Source of the DNA: Undaria pinnatifida
Lineage: Eukaryota; Sar; Phaeophyceae; Laminariales; Alariaceae
Direction: 5' to 3'
NCBI GenBank assembly: GCA_012845835.1
Contig: JABAKD010000019.1
Location: 5,246,994-5,310,993 of the forward strand
Length of the DNA: 64,000 nt
In this document: positions 1 to 12,165 of the stretch, piece by piece
Layout: each line of letters begins with the position of its first letter
Numbering within the stretch: position 1 is the stretch's first letter
Notes under the pieces: model-generated
The model's input: only the letters and a program-made list of their open reading frames with translations
Databases searched by the model: none
Told to the model about the DNA's origin: nothing
Made by a program: the position numbers and the translations under genes

Positions 1-504
1 TTTGCTTATCCTATCCCCGTCCTGTTTCGCCGTCTGCGGCCGCCATCTATCTCCTAGGAAAGCGATCGTTATCTCGCTACTCTCTAGGCTACCAAACCCT
101 TCCATGTCAAATACGTCTAATTTCCCCATGTCCTCTCCGGGGGGGGGAGGTCAATTTATTAATACTATTATATTCATATTTCAAGACAGTAGTTATTTTT
201 TATGGCAGAGGGAGACGATGTCGTTCTAAGACAATTCTATGAACGGATATATCAAATACGCTGTGCATAGCGCAGCTTCGAGTTGAGTTCGCCCGGTTGA
301 TGAGTGGTCAATACTAACCCTTGCAAGCTGCATGACACATTAGATATAATATATGAAGTATGGGGTTTCAATAACCAGGCCATGGCGGGATTGTTCACAG
401 GGGTGCCGTTTCATGTTATCTCCAATTTGTTTTTGTCTGAGTACATATGGTGTATACAGCCCCTCTAGTGACGAATAAGCCTCTGAAATTGAGGTGCTAT
501 GACC

Positions 505-870
505 TACCCTCCGGTGGGTCTAGTGGTCTAGTGGTCTAGTGGTCTAGTGGTTACCGTCGAAGGCTAATGTAGCACGGTAGAGCTGGTTCTCTGGAAAAAC
601 GAAACCCACGTGGGTCGAACTTTTGAGTTCATTTGCGAAAAACATTTAAAATGTGCATATATATGAAAGGAATCGACTGGTGAGATCGCCTCCGTAGCAA
701 CGTGGGCGGGTGCAATTCGATGCAAGTCGACGAGGGAAGAGAGGGCTGAAGTATATAATCGCGATGAAATGAAGGCGCGCACTGTAGTGTCGAGGGGGTG
801 GGAGAGGAGAGCCTGCTTAGTGACCCCGGGTCTGAATTATGAGTAGGGAGAGAAGAAGGAGAAAGCAAAA
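505..870 (+). mobile_element. tRNA-derived SINE copy (subfamily 1)
   Basis: The head is tRNA-like: gtggtctagtggttaccgtc resembles a pol III A box, here with tggtctag repeated four times. A weak B-box-like gtgggtcgaac lies near 610. The body shares gtcgacgagggaagag, gcgatgaaatgaaggcgcg and ccccgggtctgaatta with the copies at 46131 and 55631. The A-box triplication is private to this copy. Pol III promoter elements followed by a conserved unrelated body are the hallmark of SINEs. Confidence 0.7.
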
Positions 871-1504
871 TGCGAATATTTCGATGAGACGAGCAAAAGA
901 TGAATAAACGAATACATCGCACCATGTGTCAGCGGCGGCAGCAGCAGCTCCTCGCGTTGCTTTTCCGCTTGAAAAACGCCTGATATCGATACGCGTCGTC
1001 AGCACATACCTGATACGAAATTGTGCGATAGAGTTTTGGGCTCGGCGACATTTGCACGTAAACACAAGAAAAAAACCTGTTTTGGACGGGAATTGGTGTA
1101 GGGCGCACACTCTGCCCGAGATTATACCGCCTGGCCCAAAATGGCCCCTCGTTTGACCGCCTTGGGATTTTGACAAAACGAGAGGTGCGATTCGATCACC
1201 CGTCTACGAGAAGGACCAGCAGCACGAGTGCAGCACTAGTATCACCACGCTTCGCGCGTGTGATGCAACTGACTTACACCGCAGTTCGGACGCCCCCTCT
1301 CTATCCCGGCAGCCCAGGCCGCTTCGTGTTGCTGGTGCCGTAATCGTCGTGTTTTTTCGTCACATTTCGCCTCTGAAGTTGCCCAAAGGGTTCACCCTTT
1401 AACCCTGGCAGCCTGGGCTTCTTCGTGTTGCTCATGCTGCAATCGTCATCTACCATCGTCATTTTTCCGCGGCGAATTCCCAAAAGGAGAGTAACCGCTT
1501 TTTC

Positions 1505-1870
1505 GTAGAGCTGCAAAAACTATCCCACACTCGTTCCAAGTAATTTGCCCCCGAAAAGTGGGCGCAAACTCTTCCTGAGTTTTTTTTTTGTTTTTTTGTT
1601 GTTTGCTAATCCCTTTCTATATCTTCGCACTTTTCTTTCCTCCTCTCCCTCCCTGGATGTAACTCAGATCCGGCGTCACAAAGTGGGCTCTTCTTCCCCC
1701 TCCCCACTACGGTACGCGCCTTCAATTTTTGTCGCGACAAGACTCCAGCCCTTTCTTCCCTCGTTGAATCGCATCGAAGAAGCTAGAACCGTTTTAGAAC
1801 CACAAAAACTATCCCACCCTAATTCCAAGTGATTTGTCCCCAAAAATTTGTGCGCAGCTCTATACTCACT
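1505..1870 (-). repeat. Two direct TTAAC-type MITE fragments flanking a reverse SINE
   Basis: Fragments at 1505-1560 and 1795-1870 share aaaaactatcccac and ttccaag with each other. They match, in reverse, the fuller element at 54112-54202, as does the copy at 34555-34645. The SINE copy at 1565-1790 lies between them. That could be a SINE inserted near or into duplicated MITE sequence. Confidence 0.5.
1565..1790 (-). mobile_element. SINE body, reverse orientation
   Basis: Read on the minus strand this is the body of SINE subfamily 1. On the plus strand it shows gtaactcagatccggcg, ccccactacggtacgcgcc and the cgcgacaagactccagccc block. The plus-strand 5' side is T-rich, which corresponds to the A-rich 3' tail of the element. 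The tRNA-like head is missing or unrecognisable. Confidence 0.65.
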
Positions 1871-4084
1871 GCTGTCTGCACGTCACAACGCCGCACCACC
1901 GTACACGGTTCAAGGTTCCATGGTAGAGACTAGAGGAGTGGGAACTAGACTATGCCCTGGCCGCTAAAGCATGAGCAAGGAAAACATTACGATTACTAGT
2001 AAGGCGCGATGTAAGGTAAGCGTCAAGGGTCTTTTCGTGCCTTAAATGCATGGTTCTGCCATAATCGTTTAAAAAAAAGAAAAAAAAACTAAAACTCCAC
2101 ACAAATTCGAAAGTGGTTTGTTCCCTGTCCCCACTAACAGGACGCGGTTATTGTAGTTATTATAGGACGAATTGACTTGAAAAAAGTCAAATGGCATACC
2201 TGGTATGACAGAAAATACCTTAAGCGTTGCCTTACAGCCAAACTTGGCCCCAAACTCCGGTTGTAGGGGGGGTTGTGTGCATAACGTCGCGACTTTGGAG
2301 CACGACAATGCCCCAAGGAAGGCACGCACGGCACTGAACCAAGTCTGAGACAATCTTCTGCGACCAAGGAATAAGCAAGACGACTTGCACAGAGACGGAG
2401 AGACGCTTCAAGGAAATGAAGTTACGTACGAGTGCAGTAGTATACGTACGCTGATTTCTTGAGTCCACAGCAACTTTTTCCCGAAATGTTCATCCGTGAC
2501 TCCTGATTGGGCGGAAACGGCCGCGCGATTCGCTAGCGATTCGTAGGACGCTCTTCAGGCAGTTGGCGTTCGCGTCATGGTTGTTTGGAGTTCGGAAAAG
2601 AAAACTCTGCCGGAAACCCTTTTACCATTGCAGCTATTATCAATCCTACAACAATTAGCTCTCTTGAGCAGTTTGTTCCCAAGAACGGGTGCAGTTTCAA
2701 GATGGACACATGCTACAAGCAGTAGAGGTGTACCATGGCTTTTTCTGAGGACTGATCTATGATAGTCCCCCCCCAAAAAAACAGCGATTTTACGTTTCAT
2801 GGCTGCTCGACACGTGGAAGGATGACATGACAAACATACCTTTGCACGTGTTTTCTTGTTTGCAAAGGACTATCGAACGATGTCGTCGGGTGGGCAAGGG
2901 GCACCGCATGTCAGGAGATGAGGCCGGGAGCTGGTTTCAAAACGGGCAATTTTTCGTTTGAAAAACATTTGGGGGGGCTCCACCCCGCAGAACGACTCTG
3001 AGGCTCATAAGCACTTCAGGAGGTCAATGCCCCTCCGAGGCAAACACTGATTTTGAGTAAAGACTGAAGGTTCAACCCGACGAAAAAAAAGCATTGGCCT
3101 ATATATTAGGCACATAAAACATCAATTTTGCGAAACAAGAACGAATGGCGTTCCGAACACTTGGGGCTTGTTATGGAGCCTTGTCAGTCCGAAAAAAAAA
3201 TGCCGAAAAAGGCTACCTTTATGGTAGGACGCGTCAGCGTTTGAGGACCGGGTGGGGTGCCACTTCACACATTTAATAAAAGAGGAAGCAAGCGTAAAAT
3301 GAAGACGTCGGTGGCACGTATTTCTCCAGTATCATGTTGTAGAAGAACGCGTTGTTGTACTCTTTTTGTTTTTGGTCACCGCCCCATGGAATTGCTCGCG
3401 CATGTACACATCTCCGTCCGCAGAGACCTTCGTTGGGATGTTCTGGCGCTCATGACACGCGCACGTTTCCTTCATTTTTCTGTAATTTCGGTTCGGCTAG
3501 CTCTACCCACGTCACGAGCCGCAGCCCTTTTGTTATTTTCTACCTGTCGTGTTTGTCGCCACGTTGTGGGTAGCAGGTAGTTCCATACCAGGCAGACCAG
3601 GGGAGAGCGCAAAAAGAGAAAACGGAGCCACACTCCTAGAAAGGTCAAACGAAAAAAAAAAAAGGAGAGTTGTGATTTCTGCGCGAATCGAGAAAATGGC
3701 GTTTTTTTCCCAACTTTTTTTACTTGGTTTTAGTAACCCCTGTCTGGCTCCTTGAAAAAAATGTGGGTGACATTTTATCTTTTGTACTCCCCTGGGCAGA
3801 CGGTCACTGGCAGACGGGTCTGAGAGAATGAAACAAAGTCCAATGTGATGTCGCATTTTTCTCTCTATCTCTCCCTCTCTCTTTCTCCGTTTCGTGTCTC
3901 TGTGTTTCCTCTTTATGTATCTCTATCTCGCCCTCTCTCGTGTCGCTGTGTTTCTATTTCTCTTGTGTATTGATCATTTTTTTTGTGGCATTAGCATTTA
4001 CTTTATGTGCGTGCTTTCTCAACCGGAGCGATTTTTTTTAACCCTTGTTTCTCGCCTCTTTCATTTTCTTGCTTCGTTTTGCAG

Positions 4085-4165
4085 CGGGTCGGACAAGAAG
4101 GCGATAATCGAGCTAAGCCGCGCGGAAGCCACAAAGTTCGAAGAACTCGATGATGACAAGAAGGG
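4085..4165 (+). CDS. RGS-domain protein, internal exon
   Basis: This 81-base exon follows a strong acceptor (pyrimidine-rich tract, then ttttgcag) and ends at ggg|gtaagc. It reads with one base completing a codon, 26 codons, then two bases. The peptide is short and charged, beginning GSDKKAIIELSRAEATKFEE and ending in DDDKKG. Phase 2 joins exactly to the exon at 7776, whose sequence is the end of an RGS (regulator of G-protein signalling) domain. The stretch here would be the preceding helix and loop. RGS proteins speed GTP hydrolysis by G-alpha subunits at the membrane. Upstream exons carrying the first half of the domain were not found, so the start is unknown. Confidence 0.6.
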
Positions 4166-7100
4166 GTAAGCAAATCGCGCGTGAGACGCAGCCACCGCAG
4201 CCACGCGGCGCATCTACTGTAAATCGATCACTTGAAAACATACGTCTGCGTAAAATTAATGATACATACGGTGTAAACAAGAGAAACAAAAACAATTGTC
4301 TTCAATATTTCTATTCCGGGCCCTAACCCCAGCCTCAAGCCGGAACCATGTGAAGCGCCTTGGAACGACCAGCAAAGCCTGGCCGCCCGTTTTGTTTGTT
4401 TTAGATTACTTCTGTTTTCTTCTTCTTCTTCTTCATCATCCCACATATTATCCTCGCACTGCCCTCGCGCTCCCTCCCAGTAGTAACTCAGATCCGAGGT
4501 CGCATTTTGGACTACTTGTGCCATTTAAATAGCACATGCGGCTTAAGTAATTGTTGTTTTCTGTGCATTTATTCGGTCCGTGTTCTCCATCCTCGCGCCG
4601 TGTCGCGCGTGCTTACCCTCCAGAAACCTCTCGCCTATGTCATGGGTGCAAGCACTTTATCATTGTTGATGTTGATGTTCTTGCCAAAATCGGCAATGTC
4701 AGGTTTAGTGTCAATCGCAAAACATGACAAAAACGCGTAGAAATTGACTTCCACTACAGGAAGTAACCGTACCACAACCCCTGACCGATTTGACGTACAA
4801 AAATGCACTCCTAAAGCCAATACTCCCCTGCATCCCACCCCCTAGACAGCAGCTGAGCAACAGCAGTCCTATCTATGGGTCCAAGCGTGCGTGAGAGGGT
4901 GACCGTCATTCGTTTCGACGACAACTAATCGTCGTTCTGACAAAAAAAGGCAACCAGCAGTCCAAACTTTTCGTGAATAAATGGTGATTCACAGGGCAGA
5001 CATATCGTGAAGGGCGTATAAATCAGTCGATGCCTCCCCCCCCCTGGGCGACAGAAATGGGGTAAAAAATACGATTATGCAAAAAGACGGTCAGCCTACA
5101 ACCATTCTGCGGCCGGATACTATTCGCCTCTCGTTGAGGGTGGCAAAAAAATATCAACTGCTGTGGAACGCGGGACGTTCGCAGCCCTACGTATAGTGTA
5201 TATCCTGACCATACAGTGCATCCATATTTTCCCAGGGGGTGATGTTTTACGCATGAACTATCCCTGAAACCCCCGAACACACTAACTCCGGCGATAAAAT
5301 TGTCTGACCCGCGAAATTCTCCCTCAGATTGGTGTCTGCACACAGGATTCTCCTGTTTCCTCCAGCTCTCTCAACCCTTGCACGATACCCGGTAGGACTA
5401 TTTTCTTCGGTTCCTGTGGTGTGTTTGCCGTACGATAACGGGCAGGAAGCCCCGATGCGCTTGCATGGCCATCACTCATTGGAATCCACAGAAAGAGGAA
5501 AACAGCGCGAGAAGAAGGAAAACAGTCCAGGGTTTTATGCACGGTCAAACTCCATTATCTACCTACTTTTAGCTTTACACGAATTTTACTCCATTTGTTG
5601 TCGTTGCTCCGTCCACCCCCTTCCCTCTTTACACAATCATCTACCTTACGTTACTATTATGCTTGCTGTCCGACAATGTGCAGCGTAGGTGTCAGTCGCA
5701 GAACATGGCAAATCGACAGAAACTAAACACCACTACAAATGCCTAACAGTACGACAACCCACGCCGCTTTGACACACAAAAATCCTCCTCAAGTCAACAC
5801 TCCCCTTCATCTCATCCCTCAAACAACGACTGCCCCCCCCCCCCCCCCTCCCCCAAGTACTTCCTACACCACGTTCTGTCTTCACCCCCACCCCTACTGA
5901 AGTCCATGCGTCTTAGCTGTTTGGGTTATCACACAGCACTGCGCTATAATACAAGCGCATGTTTTATGTTTTAGGCAAACGGCCAAGTACGGGGGAGTGG
6001 TTTATTTTTTCAGCATGACGCTCTACAGAGTACGCGTGTTGGGGGGACGTCACGCAACGCCTCGCGGTGTTCGAGGCGTGCTGTTCTTTCAAAGGACGGT
6101 TTTATTTATATACATAGCGTATACTTATCTCCTCCCATGGAGCTGTTGTGCAAGTAGCACAACCTCACGTACGTATTTTGGCGAATTGTTTTGCGACCGC
6201 GTGGGTGCGGAGAAGTGGAGCAAATACGTGTAATGGTGGGGAAATTAAGTGCAACCGACCGCAGTTGTTGTTGACAAGGAAAAAAAATGCCGCGAGGGAC
6301 GCTTGCTAAATGCCGCAACCGCTGGAATTGCCTGGTAGGTTTTAATGTGGATACGCATGCCACAGCAGTAGGGATGCGCGTTTTTTTTATGCCGAGGCGC
6401 GTTGAGGGGCTCTATGCACAAGCCAAAGGCGGACGCTGAGAAAATAGTTCGTGTGAAAGTACGAACCCATGAATCATCCCATGATCTAGGTGTGCAAAAT
6501 ATAGCGTTGTGTAAACCCCCAACGATGTCATGCAGTTCGGCAGGCGAGGAGTCCCTTCGGTCGGAAACGCTTTGCACAATAAGTGCTACTACCCCTGTCA
6601 AATGATAGCTCGCATTTGGAAGACGTCGGCCGTACGCCCCGTGACTGGTGCTCGTTTTGTGGTGACGGACCGTCATCAGACATATTTTGGTGTGAACAGC
6701 GTAGCCAATATTGTCATGCGATTTCGTGTTTTTTTTTTTTCATCATCGTTCCGTCGTTTCCGTTGTTGGATGGCATCAACAGTAAGATGAATGCAATTGA
6801 TTCGTATCAGTGTGCCTGTCAGGTGCCCTCTTCAACCAACATGTGTACTCGTCGTATACAGGACAACCCGTCATGGCATGTGGGCGTCTCTCTGGGCATC
6901 CGACCCCCCTAGAGGACGTTGTGCCCCGTTGTGGGATATGGTTTCCTCAAGGTCTCCGTGTTTTTCTGTTCCGCTTCGGGGCGTCGCGTATATCCCGATC
7001 TAGCGACCTCTGTATTTCCCGTGGACAGCGTAAGGCTATTAGCGGGGTCGAACGCGCGATGCGTTGGTTCCTCTAGTCACGCTTGTGATTTTGTATTTTG

Positions 7101-7775
7101 TGCCCTGTCTTTGTCAAGCGCCGTAGAGCGCTCGCCCCCCGGATGAGGCTGTGCCCTACGTGAGAACCTTGGCGCTTACCGGCCAGGCCGCAGCGTTCGA
7201 AATGCTTCTCTCCGCAGGGATAGATGAACGTTCTACTGATATTGGCGTCGACTAAGGTTGGACACGCACTGCTAGTAATTGAAGACGTTGATTAACCTGC
7301 GCCTCCGACGGAGAGGGTACCGACCGATACCTTCTTAAACCTGCGATACAAAGCCCGTGCAACAAGCCAATTCATACCGTTATTAATAGTTCGAGACAGC
7401 CATTGATTTGCACCTTCGAGGGAGGCGATAATCAATAATAACCCAAGACGTCGATGATACTATGACGGCAGTATATTATTAGCAAAATTTAGGAATACAT
7501 GTTGTCATATAATATCATACTGAAAGTGTAAATGTGCTTTTGGCGGGATGGTATTATCTCGTTAAGTCATACCGTTTCAAGACATTCATTATTTTGATGG
7601 TAGAGGAATGTGAGGAGGTGGTGGAATTTTAATGCATTCATAATATTGCAAGACGGTGAAAAGAATCCACCTTCGGCGAAGAAGACGGTGTGCAGCAGTG
7701 ATACGTGTACTGGTACGCTCGCCGGCGTTCACGAATATGTATCTCTGTCGCTCTCTCTGTTTTTGTTCGCTCCAG
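4166..7775 (+). other. 3.6 kb intron of the RGS gene with an internal duplication
   Basis: The intron is bounded by gtaagc and gctccag. It contains a reverse SINE fragment at about 4385-4515 (taactcagatccgaggtcgc). It also holds two diverged direct copies of a roughly 200-base block, at about 4650-4860 and 5645-5845, sharing gtgtcaatcgc/gtgtcagtcgc, gtaccacaacccc/gtacgacaaccc and catccca/catccc. A cysteine-rich decayed reading frame lies near 6640-6760, and a C(18)-type homopolymer near 5827-5850. Confidence 0.5.
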
Positions 7776-8560
7776 GAGGGTCTTCCGCGAGGCCTACGTC
7801 GAGGTCCGCTTCATGTTAGAAAGCAACCTACTCTTGCGATTCACAGAGACCGCGGAATTCAAAGAATTAGAAAAAGAAAGGGACGCGCTGACGGACGCCC
7901 AGCGACGAGGTCTGCACGGAATCAACCCCAACAGCAACAACAGCAGCAGCAGCGGCAGCAGCAGCAGCAGCGGTAGCAGCAATAGCAGCAACAGCGGTAG
8001 CAGCAGCGGGTTTCGGGACGGCAGCAGCGGGAGCAGCGGATTTCGCGACGGCAGCAGCAAAGATTGCGGCGGCAAGTTGGTCGGAGGTGTGGACGAAGGG
8101 CAGTTACAGCAGCAGCAGCCATCGCTATGCTAGCGTCATAGCCGAAGCGGCGCAAGCGGGTTTGTCAAGGGAGTACTGGCAGGAAATGCCTGTTTTCAGG
8201 AATTTCGTCCGCCGAGATATCGGTGCATCAGAGAAGATTTCGGGGCGACTCGAAAATTTTTCGGAAGGGTTTTTTTCTAGGAAATTTCTGAAGAAAAAGA
8301 ACTCGGTCCGTTTGCCGGAGGAGGCTGAGGAGGGGGAGGAGGAGGGGGAAGGGATCACGCGTCTGGCAGCCGTGGGGAAGAGTGTGGTAACGCGAGATGC
8401 ACATACTACGCACGACAAAGAGAAAACCGCAGGGAACAGTGTGGATGTGCGAGATGCACACACTACCCACGGCCAAGAGAAAGACGCTACGGTAGCTGGG
8501 GAGACGTGTTCTGTGGTTGACACGGAAAAAAGCCAAAACGACGAAGAGTGTAAGAAATAG
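7776..8560 (+). CDS. RGS-domain protein, C-terminal exon with frame change in an AGC repeat
   Basis: The acceptor is ttcgctccag|gaggg. The first residues, RVFREAYVEVRFMLES then NLLLRFTETAEFKEL, match the end of an RGS domain: a helix with FREAY, then the 'rF..s..f..L' tail. After about 20 charged residues a (AGC)n tract at 7936-8060 codes for a Ser/Gly run. In the RGS frame translation stops at 8131-8133. The next frame is also open through the repeat (as poly-Ala) and continues to a TAG at 8558-8560. That part includes SREYWQEMPVFRNFV, an acidic stretch and a repeated RDAHTTH block. A short intron, an indel in the repeat or an assembly error could join the two frames. RGS identity is fairly sure; the true C-terminus is not. 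Confidence 0.6.
7936..8060 (+). repeat. (AGC)n coding microsatellite
   Basis: Imperfect AGC/GGC triplets code for Ser/Gly in the RGS frame, Gln in a second frame and Ala in the third. All three frames are open across it. This is where the reading frame of the exon appears to change. Confidence 0.85.
8395..8490 (+). repeat. Coding tandem duplication, RDAHTTH block
   Basis: The blocks cgagatgcacatactacgca and cgagatgcacacactaccca recur about 57 bases apart, each followed by a caaagagaaa-like stretch. In the 8560-terminated frame they give RDAHTTHDKEK and RDAHTTHGQEK. An in-frame period (19 codons) suggests that this frame has been coding. Confidence 0.7.
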
Positions 8561-11500
8561 GCACGATACTTTCCGTGATTTTATCGACGGTCAGTAGTGT
8601 CAGTGTTGTTGTCCAACCGACGGACAGATGAGCGGTGTAACTTGTACCGTATCAACTGACAGCTGTCGGCGCCACCTCTACCTGATCGATATCCATCGGT
8701 CACACACAACCAAATACAACAACGAGATGTTGGAGGAGGCGTGTATTAGAGATGGTGCTTATTGCAGCAGTAGTATTGTAGCCATCCAATCGATGCTGGA
8801 TGTCACAGGGTATCTGGTAGCTCGTACATGCTGTAACATGTGTCATTTCTAATACGACCCCTCGTTTGAAGCGTGTTTGTGATCGAGGGCACCGAGCAGG
8901 TGTACCGTTGTGTGTCCGAATACAACCCTCCCCCGCCCTCCCCCACCCGGAATGGACTGAAGTTAAGAATTTATCCATTTTTGTTGCAGAAGTTGTTGTC
9001 GTGTTCGTTTCGTTTCTATGTTGGGATTTAAAGGCTATATATATAAGTGTGTGTGGATTTGGATAGGCTAGGTTTTTGGGGGCGATTTTGCTCCCCGCTA
9101 CGTCGATCACTCCCGTGATAGCTCAGAAGAGAGCCCGCGGGACAGATTTCTCGGCGTTGTTTTTACTTGGTTTTGTAATTACTGCAGTTTCCCTCCCTCT
9201 CTCGCAGTTGGCTTGGTTGACGGCCGACTTTGACAAGACTATTAATAGTCCCAAAGATTGCCGCGGTGCGTGGTGATGATGTGATACGCGCGCCGATAAA
9301 AGTAGCCGATTGTTGTTGCGTTGCCTCCTACGCCGTCGCTCTCTATTCACCGGAAACAAACTGCCGTCTTGTACGGTAACCCCTACCATTCAGTAGTCAG
9401 TAATAATGAGTCATCGCTGACAATAAGCAGGAGAATAGTGGGTTGTCGGTACACCCGAGACAAAATAGAGAGGTGTCGAAACAGTCGACTCCCTGATGCG
9501 TGTACACAGCCGCGCCGCCGCGTATTAGCCGCTGGGTTGTCGTGATGTGATGGCCCAACCACATGGACTGCTTGAGCTATACTACTGTGGGCGGAAATGC
9601 AAGCGCCGCTGAGGTATCAACAGGAATACCCAAACGGTTCTTGCCTTTCCATCCGGAATGACATACTAGTATGCGATTGGAATCGCGCCATTGGGGCTCT
9701 ATCGCTTGCGCGTGGCGTGCGTGACGGGTACATCACGCGCTAAAGCAGACGTTGCGTGGAGGTTGGGGGGTAAGGGGGTGGTGCAACGGCAAACAGTGCA
9801 AGAATGGAGCAGCGGCGGGTGGGGCGGGGGGGTTAGGTAGGCGGCGTGTAGCCGCGATTATTCCGGAAGAAGATATAGGCGATTATTCGGTCTTGAAAGG
9901 AAGGGGATACATGGAGGGGGGGAAGGGATGTGGGGGGGGGGGGGGGGGGGGGGGAGAATCTTGCATAAAAGTCTTCGACGACTCCGGCAAAGGAGGCGGA
10001 GAAGGGATAGGCAAACCCAACAAGTGATCCGCGAGTTGTGTGGGTGGTGCTGGAAGGGTGTATTGCTGGTAGGGGTGTAACCCCACCACTGTCACCATCG
10101 TTAATGTATTTTGTTTCGTTTTCTTTTGTATTTGGTATTTGCTTTCGTTGGGTGATGGAGAGAGACAGCGTGGCGTGTTTCGGTCGGGGATAGGCGTTGG
10201 GTGGGGGAGGGGGCGGAGGGGGGCGAGGGGGCGGGGTGCGGTCTACCACTAGGGGTGACAGAGGCGGTAGGAGGACGAGGAGTGTGCGGTATCACACGGG
10301 CCATGGGTTTTATTTTGTTTCGTGCGCTGGCCGGGAGGGAAGTGGAACTCGATTTCTTCGCTGTGCTGCGCGAGGAAAAAAGCCGATACTCGTACCGTGC
10401 CCACAGTAAGTTGACCTGTACACCAACACGCAAGAAAAACTTTGGGCACGTTTACCCTGTCTTAGACTTTCTGAGTTGTAAGGTAAGGGGTGGGGGTGAT
10501 AAGCTCCATCTCTCACTAATTTATTTACGCGTCTGAGTGGTTAGGGGAGGGGTGAGAGTAGTATGCTCTCCCTCGCTATTTTCTTTTACGTGGGTGCTAA
10601 CCTCTAGGCGCAATGAGGTGGTGCCACGAAATACATGGGAGTACGTACAGAGTGTAGGGTCCGGTCTGGCGCGGGGGTGCCCCCCCCCCCCCCCCCCCCA
10701 GCTTTGCCGAGTTCAAGTGTTTCGTTTTGAAGAATGCACGCAACATTACCGCTGGCTTGGCATCGTGGGTTACCGTTCAGTTGGCGTGTGTCTCGTCTTT
10801 TTTCCTGTTTGACGGCGAAAGCTCAAAACAGCAGAAAAGCATGCAACAACAACGATTCGTGTTTAGTGCACGGGGCAAAGACTTTTTCGCGTAGTATTTT
10901 CTGCGGTTACTTTTAAACTAGGTTTTACTAAATGATAGATATAGATGAAAAAAAATACCGTTTCGGTACGGGGACGAGTGGGACCTCTATGGTACTGACG
11001 ATGGGGCTCTACGGGAACGTACCTGTGTTTTTTCGTTTTGTCCCGGCTCGATTTTTTTGTCCGGTTTTGTTCGCTGTTGATTGAGGTGTGGGAATGGAGG
11101 ATAGGTGCCGCTCGCTATTAGCTGTCATTGATGCTTGCACGCTTTTGCGGCCGACGGTTCAAGGTGCCTTGTCTTTTCGTTATTAAATAGTATTCGGACA
11201 GTTGCGGGCGGCGTAACATGAGGAAGAAAGTGTGGTTTCTTATTAGGGTACAGAATGCTAAGAAACAAGTCTTACGGTTTTGATTCGATGATTTATAGTC
11301 TAATGACCGTAATATATTATGATGATGTGATATGCATGCGAGCTTGGCCGCCGAACGCGCGCAGCTAATTATTGTCCCTACAACAGTGAAGATAGAAACA
11401 CGCACTACTACTGCTGTTACTGCTAATGCTGCTGTGACTCATGTGTTCACATTATTGTTTGTTTGTCATCGTGCATTGTACGTTTCCGAATCAATGTCGA

Positions 11501-11979
11501 CAATACGAAGCCCAATTTTTGTGGTTCCTCTTCCTGTCCACAGTAGAGCGTTCCGAGTTCTTGCATGGTCGTATACCGCTTGCGTTCCCGAATGTGGGGT
11601 CGTCGCTTTTGCCTTGGCGTCTCGTCTTGTCTCTCGGCGTTTCGACCAACGAAGTTGGTGTAGTTTGTTTGGGGCTCCAAGTTCTCCAACTGCGCTTGCT
11701 TGGGTTGAGCTTTGGGCAAGTCATGAGTGTGGGGGCGATCATGCCCAACCAATGCGGTTTGATTACTACGCCCCGCATGACACATAATGAGGCCTCCGTC
11801 CTCAGGGCGCCGTCCATCATGACCCCCTTGCCTTTTTGTGTCCACCTTCAATGGCAAGCACCAGGCAAACCTACTCAGAAGAGCCTTTGCAACGTCCTTC
11901 CTAGCTGGTTGGCTATTGGAAAGCCGGCCACGCGATACTCCAGATCATGCACGAAAACTCGGAGGGCCCAAATTATATT

Positions 11980-12165
11980 TTATTATAAAAATTAAAATGC
12001 ACTCCAGCTGTGAGATCGAATATTTTGTCGAAACTCATGTTTGCAAGCTGTGTGTGATACTCCGATCGCGCGTATTACGGGTATTGTGTCCTCATTAAGG
12101 ATATAGGTCGGCGACTCCCCTTGCAACTACAGTGTAGCTATCAGGGTCAAGTCCTTCTCCTAGCA
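11980..12165 (+). mobile_element. Long-TIR MITE, single end copy
   Basis: The copy runs from ttattataaaaattaaaatg through ccagctgtgagatcgaatat, tttgcaagctgtgtgtgata, cgatcgcgcgtattacggg and ggtcggcgactccc to agctatcagggtc. It is nearly identical to the copy at 52980-53160 and to the inverted right end of the full element at 48722-49055. Confidence 0.75.

Larger units (their letters stand above)
1..4084. other. Non-coding left flank with repeat fragments
   Basis: No exon could be supported here on either strand. The stretch holds one forward and one reverse SINE copy (505-870, 1565-1790), two direct fragments of the TTAAC-type MITE (1505-1560, 1795-1870) and a diverged relative of the long-TIR MITE near 250-350 (cagcttcgagttgagttcg, then ttgcaagctg). 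The rest is AT-rich with homopolymer runs. Upstream exons of the RGS gene should lie on the plus strand at or before this region, but none was recognised. Confidence 0.5.

Noticed and set aside
11332-11420. Possible coding start near a poly(Thr/Ala) stretch
   Set aside because: Only low-complexity codons, with no continuation in any frame.
11441-11995. 184-codon plus-strand frame and an overlapping 136-codon minus-strand frame
   Set aside because: No motif, composition or splice context points to a protein, and both strands are open over the same stretch.
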